Positions 19,291-28,560 are shown, counted from the first letter of the stretch. The stretch is DNA of 64,000 bases from Altererythrobacter rubellus (GCF_030284385.1 NZ_CP127221.1:496001-560000); one strand, 5' to 3'. The notes: generated from the sequence alone by a model not told the origin. Made by a program: numbers and translations.

Positions 19291-20904
19291 ATGGTTTGGC
19301 AGGGTGATAATTTTGGCATTGCTTTGAAAGCGTTAGCCCGGGCCATTGAACCGGATCGGCCAGCTTTGGTGCAGGGGGGGCGGATCGTTGGCTGGTCGCA
19401 GCTCGATTCGCTGACTGACCGGATCGCGGCTGGGCTAACTGCGCGCGGCTTGAAGCCGGGCGATGTGGCCGGGCAAATGCTGCGCAATACGCCCGATTAC
19501 ATCCTGGCCTATTTCGGATGCATCAAAGCCGGTGTCACTCCGGTCAATGTGAATTACCATTACAAGGACCGCGAACTGGCGGATATTTTCAGTCGTTTTG
19601 GATTGAAAGCCCTGTTTGTAGAGAGCGATTTTGCGAACAGCGCGGGCGCGGCCATGCCTGATGGTGCTTTGACTATTGATGTCGGAAGCACGGGTTGGGC
19701 GGACTTGCAGTCCAGCGTCGCTCCCCCCGATTTCGCGCTACACGATCACAAGCAAGCGCTGTTCTTCACCGCAACTGGCGGCACAACCGGCATGCCCAAA
19801 GCCGTGATGTGGCCATTCGAAGCGGCGTGGCAGGCCTTCGGCATTTCAGTGTGGCAGCGCGGAATGGGGGAGCCGCCTCTCGTGGCGACATCACTGGAAG
19901 AACAAGCCGCCGAAGCAGCAAAGATCGGCCCCGATCATCCCGCATCCACCTCGCCGCTCTTGCTGCTTAGCCCGCTAATGCACGGGGCGGGGCAGTTCTC
20001 GGCTGTGATCCATTTGCTGAAAGGTGGAACGCTGGCGATGCTGCCATCGGAGAAATTCGATGCCGATCTGACGATTGACGAGGTTAAACGTTTGGGCGCG
20101 CGAAACCTGTTCATGGTTGGCGATGCCTTCGCTCTGCCGCTGGCCGATGCGCTTGACGCGCGCGACGATGCTGTCGATGCGATGAAGAGCCTGCGTATGG
20201 TAACCTCGTCTGGCGCGGTGTTCTCCGAGAGCAATAAGATGCGGCTGATCAAACACAATCCGCAGCTGATGGTGTTTGATGCCTTGGGCTCTTCCGAAAG
20301 TTCGGGAACGGCGATTGTCATTACCACTGCCGCTGGTTCGAGCGGGGGCGGCAAGTTTCAGGCGCTGCCTGGCCGCTCAACCAAGCTTTTCGATGCGGAT
20401 CTCAATGAAATCAAACCGGGCGAAGATGGCATTGGCATTGTCGCGCGCTCTGGCCCCTTGCCGCTCGGCTATCTCGGCGAAGACGAGAAAAACGCGAAGA
20501 CTTTCCCGGAAATCGATGGCCAGCGCTATTTGATGACGGGCGATCAGGCGCGCTGGGGCGCGGACGGCACGATGGAATTCATCGGGCGGGACAATATGTG
20601 CATCAACACCGGCGGGGAGAAGGTCTTTCCGGAGGAAGTCGAGGCAGTGCTGCAAGAGCACGCCGGTGTGAAGGATGTGCGCATCGTGAGCCTGCCAGAC
20701 CCGCGCTTTGGCCGGAAAGTTGTGGCGGTGGTGCAGCCAGACGGCGATGCGGATGGGCTGCAAGAGGCACTGGACACTGCCGCGCGTGAAGGGCTCGCCG
20801 GCTACAAAATACCGCGCACCTATTTCTTCACGGACACATCGCTGCGATTGAACAATGGCAAGCCTGATTACAAGGCCGCACAAGCCATCGCGAATGAGGG
20901 GTAA
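19291..20904 (+). CDS. Acyl-CoA synthetase (AMP-binding)
   Basis: 537-residue ANL-superfamily ligase that activates a carboxylic acid to its CoA thioester through an acyl-adenylate. The P-loop-like A3 motif is TATGGTTGMPKAV (about residues 165-177), the A7-A8 region reads YLMTGDQARWG and NTGGEKVFPEEVE, and the A10 catalytic Lys lies in NNGKPDYK near the C-terminus. The GKxDY ending is reminiscent of actinobacterial steroid-side-chain FadD17/FadD19-type ligases (from memory, not searched). Divergent from the LuxR-type regulator, it is a plausible first step of the pathway. Confidence 0.92.
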   Translation: MVWQGDNFGIALKALARAIEPDRPALVQGGRIVGWSQLDSLTDRIAAGLTARGLKPGDVAGQMLRNTPDYILAYFGCIKAGVTPVNVNYHYKDRELADIFSRFGLKALFVESDFANSAGAAMPDGALTIDVGSTGWADLQSSVAPPDFALHDHKQALFFTATGGTTGMPKAVMWPFEAAWQAFGISVWQRGMGEPPLVATSLEEQAAEAAKIGPDHPASTSPLLLLSPLMHGAGQFSAVIHLLKGGTLAMLPSEKFDADLTIDEVKRLGARNLFMVGDAFALPLADALDARDDAVDAMKSLRMVTSSGAVFSESNKMRLIKHNPQLMVFDALGSSESSGTAIVITTAAGSSGGGKFQALPGRSTKLFDADLNEIKPGEDGIGIVARSGPLPLGYLGEDEKNAKTFPEIDGQRYLMTGDQARWGADGTMEFIGRDNMCINTGGEKVFPEEVEAVLQEHAGVKDVRIVSLPDPRFGRKVVAVVQPDGDADGLQEALDTAAREGLAGYKIPRTYFFTDTSLRLNNGKPDYKAAQAIANEG

Positions 20905-20907
20905 AAC

Positions 20908-21807
20908 TTACCCCGTCGCCCGATCCGCTTTGTCCGCCGCGTTGGTGCCTTTGATCATCGCGCGCAGCTGTTCCCACTCGGCATCACCAAGCCCTTGCAG
21001 CGTGGACCAGAACGTGCCGCCGGTCGCCTGATAACCAGCCCCATCGATCGCGATGGTCTGCCCGTTCACATATTCCGCGCCCGGTCCCATCAGGAACACC
21101 GCGAGATTGGCCAGCTCGTGCATTTCGCCGTGGCGGCCCATCGGGTTGATCTCATTATTTGAATTGCCGCCGCGCCCGCCGGGGGAGAGCCGCGCGCTCA
21201 TCCCCTTGGTCGGGAAGAGGCCCGGCGCGATGGCGTTAAAGCGCATGTTGTGACGGCCCCATTCGACTGCCAGACTTTGCGTCATGGTGTTGATCGCGCT
21301 TTTCGACATGGCAGACGGCACGACAAAGGCCGATCCGTTCCATACCCAAGTGGTCAGGATCGAAAGGACATTGCAGCGCCCCTTCTCGGCAATGATCCGC
21401 TTGCCGACATTGTGCGTGACATAGAACGTGCCGCGGAAAACGATGTCGGCAATAGCGTTGAAGCCATTGACTGACAGGTCTTCGGTGCGGCTGATGAAAT
21501 TGCCTGCTGCATTGTTGACGAGGCCGGTCAGCGGCCCGTCCGCCCAGATCTGGTCGATCATCGCGTTGATCGCATCGGCATCGCGGATATCGCAAGCAAT
21601 GCCCACGACTTTGCCGCCGTGTTCGGCCATCAATTCCTGCGCAGTCTCATCAAGCTTGTTCTGCCGCCGCCCGCAAATATAGACGGTCGCGCCCAACTTC
21701 AGGAACGCCTCGGTCATCTCGCGGCCCAATCCAGTACCGCCTCCGGTCACGAGAATTCGCTCGCTCTCCATCAGGCCGGGGCGAAACATCAACTGCGATA
21801 CATCCAT
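20908..21807 (-). CDS. 2,4-dienoyl-CoA reductase-like SDR
   Basis: 299-residue SDR. The cofactor loop is TGGGTGLGRE at about residues 21-30 and NNAAGNF is at 98-104. The segment FVVPSAMSK (161-169) has Ser165 in place of the Tyr of YxxxK, with Lys169 kept. This pattern, together with AVEWGRHNMRFN and PTKG, is characteristic of mitochondrial/peroxisomal-type 2,4-dienoyl-CoA reductases, which use a different Tyr. It would reduce conjugated dienoyl-CoA intermediates with NADPH. Last gene of the long minus-strand operon starting at the P450. Confidence 0.85.
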   Translation of the reverse strand: MDVSQLMFRPGLMESERILVTGGGTGLGREMTEAFLKLGATVYICGRRQNKLDETAQELMAEHGGKVVGIACDIRDADAINAMIDQIWADGPLTGLVNNAAGNFISRTEDLSVNGFNAIADIVFRGTFYVTHNVGKRIIAEKGRCNVLSILTTWVWNGSAFVVPSAMSKSAINTMTQSLAVEWGRHNMRFNAIAPGLFPTKGMSARLSPGGRGGNSNNEINPMGRHGEMHELANLAVFLMGPGAEYVNGQTIAIDGAGYQATGGTFWSTLQGLGDAEWEQLRAMIKGTNAADKADRATG

Positions 21808-21835
21808 GAATGGGTCTTTCTATTGAGAAGGGGGC

Positions 21836-23044
21836 TCAGAGACCGAGAACGGTCTTTGCGATGATGTTCTTCTGCACTTCGTCCGATCCGCCAAAAATCG
21901 TAGATGCACGATTGTTCAGATACTTGCCCATCGCAATCTGCGCGACTTGGCTGCCAACCGGCTCCGGCACTTCATTGCCATAGAGCGGCCGATCAACCGG
22001 CAGTTGCAGCGCATCATAACCGAGCAGTTCCAGACGCATTGTGTCCACGGCCTGGCCGATGTTGGAGCCAAGTAATTTGACGAGCGAGGTTTGCGGCCCT
22101 GGCGCGCGGCCCTTGGCAAGGTCTGCCAGAATACGCAGCTCGGTGACTTCAAGCGCTTCGGCATCCAGCCTTGTCCGCGCGAGCTTGTCACGGAAGCGCG
22201 GATCATGCGCAACTGCGCCATTGACACCCGACGGCTGCGTCTTCGCCAATTCTTGCAAGCGATCAATGCTTTGCAGTAAGCGCGGGGCGTAGCACGATCC
22301 GCCGCGCTCGTTCTCCAGCAGGAATTTGGCAATTGTCCAGCCTGCGCCTTCTTCGCCGATGCGGTTCTCGACTGAAGTCACGGCATCGGTGAAAAAGACC
22401 TGATTGACTTCATGATCACCCGACATCGAATGGATCGGCGTCACTTCAACGCCCGGCTGATCCATCGGGATTAGCAAGAAAGTGATACCTTGCTGCTTCT
22501 TGCCGCTGTTGTCTGTCCTAACCAGCGCGAAAATCCAGTCCGCGTGATGGGCATGCGTCGTCCAGATTTTTGATCCGTTGACGACATATTGGTCACCCTC
22601 CAGCCGTGCTGCGGTTTTGAGCGAAGCCAGATCCGAGCCGGAGCCCGGTTCCGAGTACCCCTGGCACCAGTAATGCTCGCCTTTAAGCAGAGGCGGCAGG
22701 AACCGGTCCTTCTGTTCCTGTGTGCCGAATTCGCAAATCACCGGACCTACCAGGCGCAGACCCAGAATCGAGATCGCAGGTGCGCCGGCCAGCGCGCATT
22801 CCTTTTCAAAGATGAAGCGCTGCGTCGGGGTCCAACCGGTGCCGCCATCTGCCTCAGGCCAGTGATAGGCAAGCCACCCTTTCTCATTCAGGATGCGGTG
22901 CCATTCCATCCCGATGTCCGGCTCCACAAACACGCCTGGTGTGCGGCGCGCACCATCTTTGAGATGTTCGGGCAGGCTTTCCTTCAGGAACGCGCGCACT
23001 TCGTCGCGAAATGCCAGGTCTTCGGGTGAGAAATCCATGTCCAT
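21836..23044 (-). CDS. Acyl-CoA dehydrogenase, large-subunit type
   Basis: 402-residue acyl-CoA dehydrogenase. YSEPGSGSDLASLKT lies in the beta domain and STIFGGSDEVQKNI at the C-terminus, where the classic catalytic Glu is Gly. A Glu in the helix motif LLENERGG is the candidate base, as in isovaleryl-CoA-type enzymes. It is strongly similar in layout to 9190-10386. The small-subunit-type gene at 26148 in the same operon is its likely partner, separated by four genes. It lies 3 nt after the ThuA gene. Confidence 0.9.
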   Translation of the reverse strand: MDMDFSPEDLAFRDEVRAFLKESLPEHLKDGARRTPGVFVEPDIGMEWHRILNEKGWLAYHWPEADGGTGWTPTQRFIFEKECALAGAPAISILGLRLVGPVICEFGTQEQKDRFLPPLLKGEHYWCQGYSEPGSGSDLASLKTAARLEGDQYVVNGSKIWTTHAHHADWIFALVRTDNSGKKQQGITFLLIPMDQPGVEVTPIHSMSGDHEVNQVFFTDAVTSVENRIGEEGAGWTIAKFLLENERGGSCYAPRLLQSIDRLQELAKTQPSGVNGAVAHDPRFRDKLARTRLDAEALEVTELRILADLAKGRAPGPQTSLVKLLGSNIGQAVDTMRLELLGYDALQLPVDRPLYGNEVPEPVGSQVAQIAMGKYLNNRASTIFGGSDEVQKNIIAKTVLGL

Positions 23045-23047
23045 GGC

Positions 23048-23803
23048 TTATTCCCCTTCTCTCATGGCCCATGCGATTCCCCGTCGCAGCAGGTCATAAT
23101 AAACGTCGTAGTTCCAGGCGCACATTTCCTTGTGCGGGTAAAAATCCGCCATTCCGGGCAGGTCATAATGCCCGCGGCAATGGCCCAGCGCATTGTAGAC
23201 GATGCGTCCCTTGCCGATGTCGCGCGTGTACAGGATCGGAACGGTCGTCTTGTCCCAATGTTCCTTGGTGAAGCCGGTCGCTTCGCCTTCGAACGTGGTC
23301 TGCATCAGCGTGTCGATCGGCGCGGTGGTTTCTGACAGGTAAAGTTCGTCGACAATCTCGAAATCGTCGATCCCGCGGGTCAATTCATGGTCCTTGTTGA
23401 CCACCTCCACGGGGAATGGGCCAATCGGCGGGTGCGCCTTGAACTGCGTGCCGAGCATTTCCATCAAGCCGGTTGTATCGTCGGGCGCATCGACCAGCCC
23501 GCTCTCGGTAAAGACCAGAATCGAATTGGTCCCATGCAGCGCCAGCCATTTGCCGCCCGCCTCCAACCAGCTACGCAATTGCTGCGCCTGTTCCTTGGTC
23601 GGGAGCAGGTCGCAAGTATAGGTGACGAGGAAACGGCATTGGTCGAGCCGCTCGAGTCCGGAATAGTCCGCCGCCACGGTGGTGCGGATATGCGGGTGCT
23701 CCATTAGCAGTTTGAGCACCTCCAGCCGCGCATAATCGATATCGTGATACTTGCCCGCGGCAATGAAATGCGCGTCGATCCGGGTTGCTGGTTTTTCTGC
23801 CAT
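23048..23803 (-). CDS. ThuA-like (glutamine-amidotransferase-fold) protein
   Basis: 251-residue protein with the ThuA-like domain. Features are FLVTYTCDLLPTKEQ, GGKWLALHGTNS (about residues 101-112, the conserved G-x-LH turn) and a C-terminal GKGRIVYNALGHCRGHY. ThuA is named from sugar (trehalose) utilisation and has a class I amidotransferase-like fold without its Cys-His-Glu triad. Its biochemical role in acid or terpenoid degradation is unknown. The start at 23803 (MAEKPATR) follows the SDR stop by 1 nt; a longer frame to 23887 would overlap the SDR. Confidence 0.82.
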   Translation of the reverse strand: MAEKPATRIDAHFIAAGKYHDIDYARLEVLKLLMEHPHIRTTVAADYSGLERLDQCRFLVTYTCDLLPTKEQAQQLRSWLEAGGKWLALHGTNSILVFTESGLVDAPDDTTGLMEMLGTQFKAHPPIGPFPVEVVNKDHELTRGIDDFEIVDELYLSETTAPIDTLMQTTFEGEATGFTKEHWDKTTVPILYTRDIGKGRIVYNALGHCRGHYDLPGMADFYPHKEMCAWNYDVYYDLLRRGIAWAMREGE

Positions 23804-23804
23804 A

Positions 23805-24575
23805 CTAGCTCCTGATGCTGCCTCCGCCATCGACCGTAATGTCGCAGCCGGTGGTGAAGCTGGCTTCGTCGCTGGCGAGCCAGACAACCGCGCGTGCGAC
23901 TTCCTCGGGCTCGCCGATACGGTTCATGGGATGGGTCGCGGCGAAATCGCGTTCGATGTTTTCCGGCTCATCTGCGCCTGAATATTTGTAGCGATTGTAC
24001 ATCGGCGTGCGGATTGCACCGGGGTGTACCATGTTTGCACGGATCGGCACCCCGCGTTCAGCGCAATCAAGCGCGACCGAACGGGTCAGGCCAAGCAGGC
24101 CTGCTTTGGATGCGCTGTAGGCGGCGACAAAGGCGGCGGCACGAATTGCGATCATCGATCCGATATTCACGATAGCGCCCGGCTCGCCGCTTGCTTCCAT
24201 CGCGGGCAGTGCCGCGCGCATGCCGTAATATGGTCCGTTGAGATTGATGTCGATTGTGCGTTCCCACGTGTCGAGCGTGCCGTCGACCACGTTCCCGGGT
24301 TCGGAGATTCCGGCGATATTGCACAGCACCGTCAGCTTGCCGAAGCGTTCTTGCGTCGCCTTTACTGCTTCATGCCACTGATCGAGATTTCGTACATCGA
24401 GTTCGAAGGCCTCGGTATTCTCGCCCAGTTCCTCGGCCAGCTCGCGCGCCTTGTCGATCTGGACATCGCACAGCATCACGCTGCCGCCTTCTTCCACGAT
24501 CATCCGGCCAACCGTGGCGCCGATCCCTTCCGCGCCGCCGGTGACCAGCGCAACCTTTCCGCTCATGCGTCCCAA
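23805..24575 (-). CDS. Short-chain dehydrogenase/reductase
   Basis: 256-residue classical SDR. TGGAEGIGATVG provides the cofactor loop near residues 12-23, CNIAG replaces NNAG near residue 87, and the catalytic Ser and YSASK (about 155-159) are intact. C-terminal VDGGGS. The start is uncertain: TTG at 24575 has GGGGAG at ideal distance, while ATG at 24566 (MSGKVAL) has no good RBS. It lies between the thiolase-like and ThuA genes in one operon and probably oxidises a hydroxyacyl or ring alcohol. Confidence 0.88.
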   Translation of the reverse strand: MGRMSGKVALVTGGAEGIGATVGRMIVEEGGSVMLCDVQIDKARELAEELGENTEAFELDVRNLDQWHEAVKATQERFGKLTVLCNIAGISEPGNVVDGTLDTWERTIDINLNGPYYGMRAALPAMEASGEPGAIVNIGSMIAIRAAAFVAAYSASKAGLLGLTRSVALDCAERGVPIRANMVHPGAIRTPMYNRYKYSGADEPENIERDFAATHPMNRIGEPEEVARAVVWLASDEASFTTGCDITVDGGGSIRS

Positions 24576-24589
24576 ATGCGTGTCTCCCC

Positions 24590-25735
24590 TCAGCTTTGCA
24601 GAATTGCCACGGCGCTAAGCCCCGGCGCGCCATAAACATGGCTGTATCCGGTCTTCGCGCCTTCAACCTGTCGCTCGCCTGCGCGCCCACGCAATTGCTG
24701 GACGTTTTCATAGACTTGACGAAGGCCAGACGCGCCGATCGGCTCGCCGCAGGCCAGGCATCCACCATCGGTGTTCACCGGCAGCTTGCCGCCAATCTCG
24801 GACCAGCCATTGGCAAGCCATTCTTCCTGCTCGCCATCCTTGCAAAATCCGTTTTCGGCCATGTGCATGATTTCCGCGCCGCTTTCGGTGTCTTGCAATT
24901 GAGCAACGTCGATGTCTTCCGGGCCGATCCCTGCGCCTTCAAACGCAGCCTGACTGGCAAGCACTGTGGGCTTGCCGCCTTCCTTGATGCTGACGCCGGC
25001 CTGGAACACTTCGAAACTGTCCGGCGGGCGGGTCTTCACCGCGACCTTGGCTATTTTCACCCCGTGTGCGCCCAGTTCCTTCATCTTCTTTTCAGATGCC
25101 AGGATCAGCGCGACACCGCCTTCTGCCGGGGCGCAGAACATGTATTTGGTCAGCGGATCATTGATCATCGGCGCGTTCATGATCGTGTCGAGATCGATCG
25201 GGCTGCGCCGCCACGCATGCGGCGTGATGGTGCCGTTCTTGAACGCCTTTTCCGCCACCCGGCCCAGTGTCGTGCGGCTGATCCCGTGCAACTGCATATA
25301 ACGCTGGATCTTCAATGCGAAGAATTGCGTGGTCAGCATCATGCCCGTTTGGCCGTACCATTCGGGCAGGCCATAATCGGATGGCTTAGCATTGAACGCA
25401 CCGCGCGGGTGCTTATCGAAACCGACCGCCAGCGCGAGATCGTAAAACCCGCTGGCGATTGCCATTTGCGCTGAAACCAGCGCGCTGCCGCCGGTCGCGC
25501 AACCATTCGCGACATTGGTGAAGGGCAGGCTGGTCAGCCCCAGCTCGTTGACCATGATATCGGCGCTGCCTGCGGCGGCTGATCCGCCATAGGCGCATTC
25601 GATATCGGTCCACTCAAGGCCGGCATCTGCCATTGCTTCACGTACTGCAAAGACACCCTGTTCGCGGCCTGATCGACCGTCTGTGCGCCCGAAGGGATGG
25701 ATGCCTGCGCCGATGATATATACGTCTTCACTCAC
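24590..25735 (-). CDS. Thiolase-like protein, lipid-transfer/retro-aldolase type
   Basis: 381-residue thiolase-fold protein of the SCP2/lipid-transfer group. The nucleophile-region Cys is in NGCATGGSAL (Cys79). The usual C-terminal GHP motif is GEP (Glu about 331) in CGEPIGASGLRQ, a change also seen in lipid-transfer-like proteins that pair with DUF35 subunits and act as retro-aldolases in actinobacterial steroid side-chain removal. The GTG start at 25735 overlaps the DUF35 stop as GTGA, which supports a physical pair. It may therefore cleave a C-C bond by aldolase rather than thiolase chemistry; this is inference. Confidence 0.87.
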   Translation of the reverse strand: MSEDVYIIGAGIHPFGRTDGRSGREQGVFAVREAMADAGLEWTDIECAYGGSAAAGSADIMVNELGLTSLPFTNVANGCATGGSALVSAQMAIASGFYDLALAVGFDKHPRGAFNAKPSDYGLPEWYGQTGMMLTTQFFALKIQRYMQLHGISRTTLGRVAEKAFKNGTITPHAWRRSPIDLDTIMNAPMINDPLTKYMFCAPAEGGVALILASEKKMKELGAHGVKIAKVAVKTRPPDSFEVFQAGVSIKEGGKPTVLASQAAFEGAGIGPEDIDVAQLQDTESGAEIMHMAENGFCKDGEQEEWLANGWSEIGGKLPVNTDGGCLACGEPIGASGLRQVYENVQQLRGRAGERQVEGAKTGYSHVYGAPGLSAVAILQS

Positions 25736-26151
25736 GAGCTTTTCTCCGGCCGATAGGCAAAGGTGCAATGCGTGTCGCTGAACGGCGCGAGGCAGAATTC
25801 CATCGGCATGCCCAGCTCCAGCTTTTCAAGCGTGGCATCGACAATGCGGCTTTCGACGATCACTTCGCCCGGCAGTTCGATATAACCCAGGAGGAACGGC
25901 TTGAAGTCCGGCGGCCCCTCATTCTCACCGCTACCCCAGCCTTCGTATGGTTCCTTGGGCAGGAAGCCCTGACTGGTCCAGCTCCACAGCTTGCCATGGC
26001 GCGATAGCTTGACCGGTTCGACATCTTTCGCAGCGTCGCCTTGCGGCATGGGAAACACAATCTCGCCAGATGGCAAGCGGCCACCCATCAGGTGGGGTTC
26101 GCCATCATTGCTCCACAGATCGGGATCAACCGGTGCGAGCGCGCCCATCAC
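25732..26151 (-). CDS. DUF35/OB-fold partner of the thiolase-like protein
   Basis: 139-residue OB-fold protein (pattern LWSWTSQGFLPKEPY, IELPGEVIVESRIV, ELGMPMEF, TFAYRP) of the DUF35 group that typically forms a complex with thiolase-like enzymes. Most members carry a four-Cys zinc ribbon before the OB fold; here only two Cys are present, both near the C-terminus, so the ribbon has been lost. It overlaps the thiolase (GTGA) and the upstream dehydrogenase (ATGA). Likely a structural or acyl-CoA-gating subunit. Confidence 0.83.
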   Translation of the reverse strand: MMGALAPVDPDLWSNDGEPHLMGGRLPSGEIVFPMPQGDAAKDVEPVKLSRHGKLWSWTSQGFLPKEPYEGWGSGENEGPPDFKPFLLGYIELPGEVIVESRIVDATLEKLELGMPMEFCLAPFSDTHCTFAYRPEKSS

Positions 26152-27215
26152 GCGGCCTCCGCGTAGTGAACAAGATTGGTGTCCACATCGCCAAACAGTT
26201 TGGACAACAGCAGCACGCGTTTCATCGCGTGGCCGATCGCCAGTTCATCGGTAATGCCCATGCCGCCGTGCATCTGCACCGCTTCGCGCGCGATGTGATC
26301 GACGTTCTCTGTGATGTAAGCTTTTGCGCCCGCAGCCTGATGTTGCCAGGCTGCACTGTCGGACGTGTCCGTCAGCGCCGCGCGGTATAGCATTGATCGA
26401 GCTTGCTCGATCCGCGCATAGCAATCCACCAGGCGGTGCTGCAGCGCCTGGAAACTGCCGATTGGTACGCCGAATTGCTCGCGCTCCTTGACGTAAACGA
26501 GCGTATCCTCAAGCAATCTCTGGCCCAGACCGACCATTTCGGCGGCGGCCAGCAACCGTACTTCGGCGATCGCCTGATCAAGCAAGCCCGGGGCCAGATC
26601 AAGCTTCTCTCCCGTCACACGTGTAAAGCGTAATTCGCCAGCCATGCTGCCATCAGCCATGCGATATGCGCGGGTTTCGAGTCCCGGCGCATTGGCAGCC
26701 ACGATAAAGAACTCAGTCGCGCCACCGTCTTGCGCAGACACGATAAACTGGTCTGCCAATGCAGCGCCTAAAACAAAGGTTTTCTCACCGGTAATTGTGC
26801 CGCTATCACTCTTGGTCTGTTTCGCTTCCAGACTGTAACGCTGATTGCGTTCAGCCCATGCAAGAGCGGTGAAGCTTTCGCCGGACAGCACGCCATCCAG
26901 GGCTGTCTCCGCACTTGCCGCTGCGAGCAGTTTTGCCGGAAGAACCCCGTTCTCCAGCCATGGGTCAGGGGAATTGGCCCTCCCGATCGCTTCACCGACC
27001 AGAGCCAGGTCAAGGATCGAACCTCCCATACCGCCCGCCTCTTCGCTTGCAGCCAGCGCTATCAGTCCCAACTCTGCCAACTCCTGCCAACGCGCAGGAT
27101 CATACCCGCCATCATTCATGCGCAGCTTGCGCCGCGCCTCGACATCGATGGGGGCGGTGAAGCGCTCTACAGTCGCGCGAAACAGCTCCTGCTCTTCGGA
27201 CAGATCGAAGTTCAT
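26148..27215 (-). CDS. Acyl-CoA dehydrogenase, small-subunit type
   Basis: 355-residue acyl-CoA dehydrogenase fold. MNFDLSEEQELFRATVERF opens the N-terminal domain, EREQFGVPIGSFQALQHR and MHGGMGITDELAIGH lie near the C-terminus, and the region of the catalytic Glu reads LLLSKLFGD. It is shorter than usual and lacks both usual catalytic positions, as in small subunits of heteromeric dehydrogenases. Probable partner of 21836-23044. It overlaps the P450 and DUF35 genes by 4 nt each. Confidence 0.88.
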   Translation of the reverse strand: MNFDLSEEQELFRATVERFTAPIDVEARRKLRMNDGGYDPARWQELAELGLIALAASEEAGGMGGSILDLALVGEAIGRANSPDPWLENGVLPAKLLAAASAETALDGVLSGESFTALAWAERNQRYSLEAKQTKSDSGTITGEKTFVLGAALADQFIVSAQDGGATEFFIVAANAPGLETRAYRMADGSMAGELRFTRVTGEKLDLAPGLLDQAIAEVRLLAAAEMVGLGQRLLEDTLVYVKEREQFGVPIGSFQALQHRLVDCYARIEQARSMLYRAALTDTSDSAAWQHQAAGAKAYITENVDHIAREAVQMHGGMGITDELAIGHAMKRVLLLSKLFGDVDTNLVHYAEAA

Positions 27216-28450
27216 TTGGCCACCTCATATGTGATCGGCAGCTTGGTTACCCCGCGCAGCATGATGTTGGGCAGGACTGTGATCCCGCCTTCATCTGCTA
27301 GCTGGAAATTGTCGAGCCGCTCCAGAAGCTCGTCAAAGGCGACGAACATTTCCTTGCGGCTCAGCATATTGCCCACACACATATGTGGGCCTTTCCCAAA
27401 TGCCAGATGCGCGCGCGCGTTCTTGCGATCAATCAGGAATGCGTCCGGGTCTTCGAACTTGGCAGGATCGCGGTTTGCAGCGGCGTAGCGCACTTGCAGC
27501 ATCGACCCGGCTGCGATCTTCTCGCCGCCCAGTTCAACGTCTTTCTTGACCACGCGCCAGATGCCCGCGCTGGGCGATTCATATCGCAGCATTTCTTCGA
27601 CCATATTCTGGATCAGTTTGGGATCGCGCCCCCCGGCCGCAGCTTTTGCTTTGGCCATCTGGTCTGGATTGCGGATCAGCTGAAGCAATCCGCCCGCGAT
27701 GGTAGATGTGGTGGTCTCGTTTCCGGCGACCATGAATTGCTGCATGATCGACATGATTTCCTCGTCGGTCAGCGGGGTCTCGCCTTCGACCCGTGCTTCA
27801 ACGAGGTCGGTCAAAAGGTCATCACCGCCATTGGCACGGCGATCATCGATCAGCCCTTTCATGTAACGCTGGTAATCGACGAAGCTGCGCGCGCATTCCA
27901 ACTCGCGCTCGCGGCTGATCAGTTGGCTGAAGCGGTCGACCGCTGCATCGGACCAGTCCTTCACTTGCTTGGGGTCGTTATCCAGCCCGATTTGCTGTGC
28001 GATCATGGCGACGGGCAAGGGAATCGCGAAGTCCTCCACAAAGTCACCGCTGCCCTTTTCCGCCATCTTGGCGATCAGTTCGATCGACTTCTTGCGCATG
28101 TCGGCTTCGATCGCGTTCACGCGCGGGGCAGAGAATGCGAGGTTCACCAGCTTGCGGTTGCGGGTATGGATCGGGTGATCGGCGGTCAGCAGCGTAGGCG
28201 GGTTGTCCCACCCTTCCGCAAGAATTGCATCAATCTCATCATCGGCGGCGCCCATCAACGACGCAAAATCATTGGAGTAGATTTCCGGTTTGGCGGTTAC
28301 TTCCGACACCAGTTCATAGGAATAGACCACCCAGGCATTGGCTTCAGCCACAAACTCGAGCTTGACCCCGGCTTCGTGTGCCTCACGATAATAGTCGAAC
28401 GGATCGACCAGTGTTTCCGGTGCGAACAGATTGCCGGCAGGCTTGTTCAT
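27212..28450 (-). CDS. Cytochrome P450
   Basis: 412-residue soluble bacterial P450. The I-helix oxygen-binding motif is AGNETT (residues 242-247), a K-helix ExxR lies in EEMLRYE, and the haem-ligand loop FGKGPHMCVG has Cys358. It would hydroxylate a hydrophobic substrate, for example oxidising a methyl group or ring carbon before CoA activation. No ferredoxin or reductase is encoded beside it. First gene of an eight-gene operon with dehydrogenases, thiolase-like, SDR and ThuA genes; a CACTTTCA site lies 69 nt upstream. Confidence 0.94.
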   Translation of the reverse strand: MNKPAGNLFAPETLVDPFDYYREAHEAGVKLEFVAEANAWVVYSYELVSEVTAKPEIYSNDFASLMGAADDEIDAILAEGWDNPPTLLTADHPIHTRNRKLVNLAFSAPRVNAIEADMRKKSIELIAKMAEKGSGDFVEDFAIPLPVAMIAQQIGLDNDPKQVKDWSDAAVDRFSQLISRERELECARSFVDYQRYMKGLIDDRRANGGDDLLTDLVEARVEGETPLTDEEIMSIMQQFMVAGNETTTSTIAGGLLQLIRNPDQMAKAKAAAGGRDPKLIQNMVEEMLRYESPSAGIWRVVKKDVELGGEKIAAGSMLQVRYAAANRDPAKFEDPDAFLIDRKNARAHLAFGKGPHMCVGNMLSRKEMFVAFDELLERLDNFQLADEGGITVLPNIMLRGVTKLPITYEVAK

Positions 28451-28519
28451 TGTTGCTGCTCCATTGGTCCCAAACTCAGCTAAGCAAACTAGCCCTGCAG
28501 GCCGTATGGGCGCACTGCG

Positions 28520-28527
28520 TGAAAGTG
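28520..28527 (-). promoter_or_regulatory. CACTTTTG-like site upstream of the P450 operon
   Basis: CACTTTCA on the minus strand (in CTAACACTTTCACGC) ends 69 nt before the P450 ATG, matching the 65-69-nt spacing at other operons. A GGCTAGT -10-like element follows about 26 nt downstream. Candidate shared regulatory element in the 136-bp gap between the epoxide-hydrolase-like and P450 genes. Confidence 0.4.
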
Positions 28528-28546
28528 TTAGGAACGGCGCGCTTCC

Positions 28547-28560
28547 AGGGTCGGGACCCT
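28547..28560. promoter_or_regulatory. AGGGTC-GG-GACCCT palindrome
   Basis: Perfect 6-bp dyad with a 2-nt centre, located 20 nt upstream of the octamer in the same gap. It could be an operator, or the stem of a short terminator for the upstream gene. No T-run follows on the minus strand. Confidence 0.3.

Noticed and set aside
27383..28483. 366-codon plus-strand frame antisense to a P450 gene
   Set aside because: The P450 on the other strand has intact I-helix and haem motifs; the antisense frame shows no protein family features.
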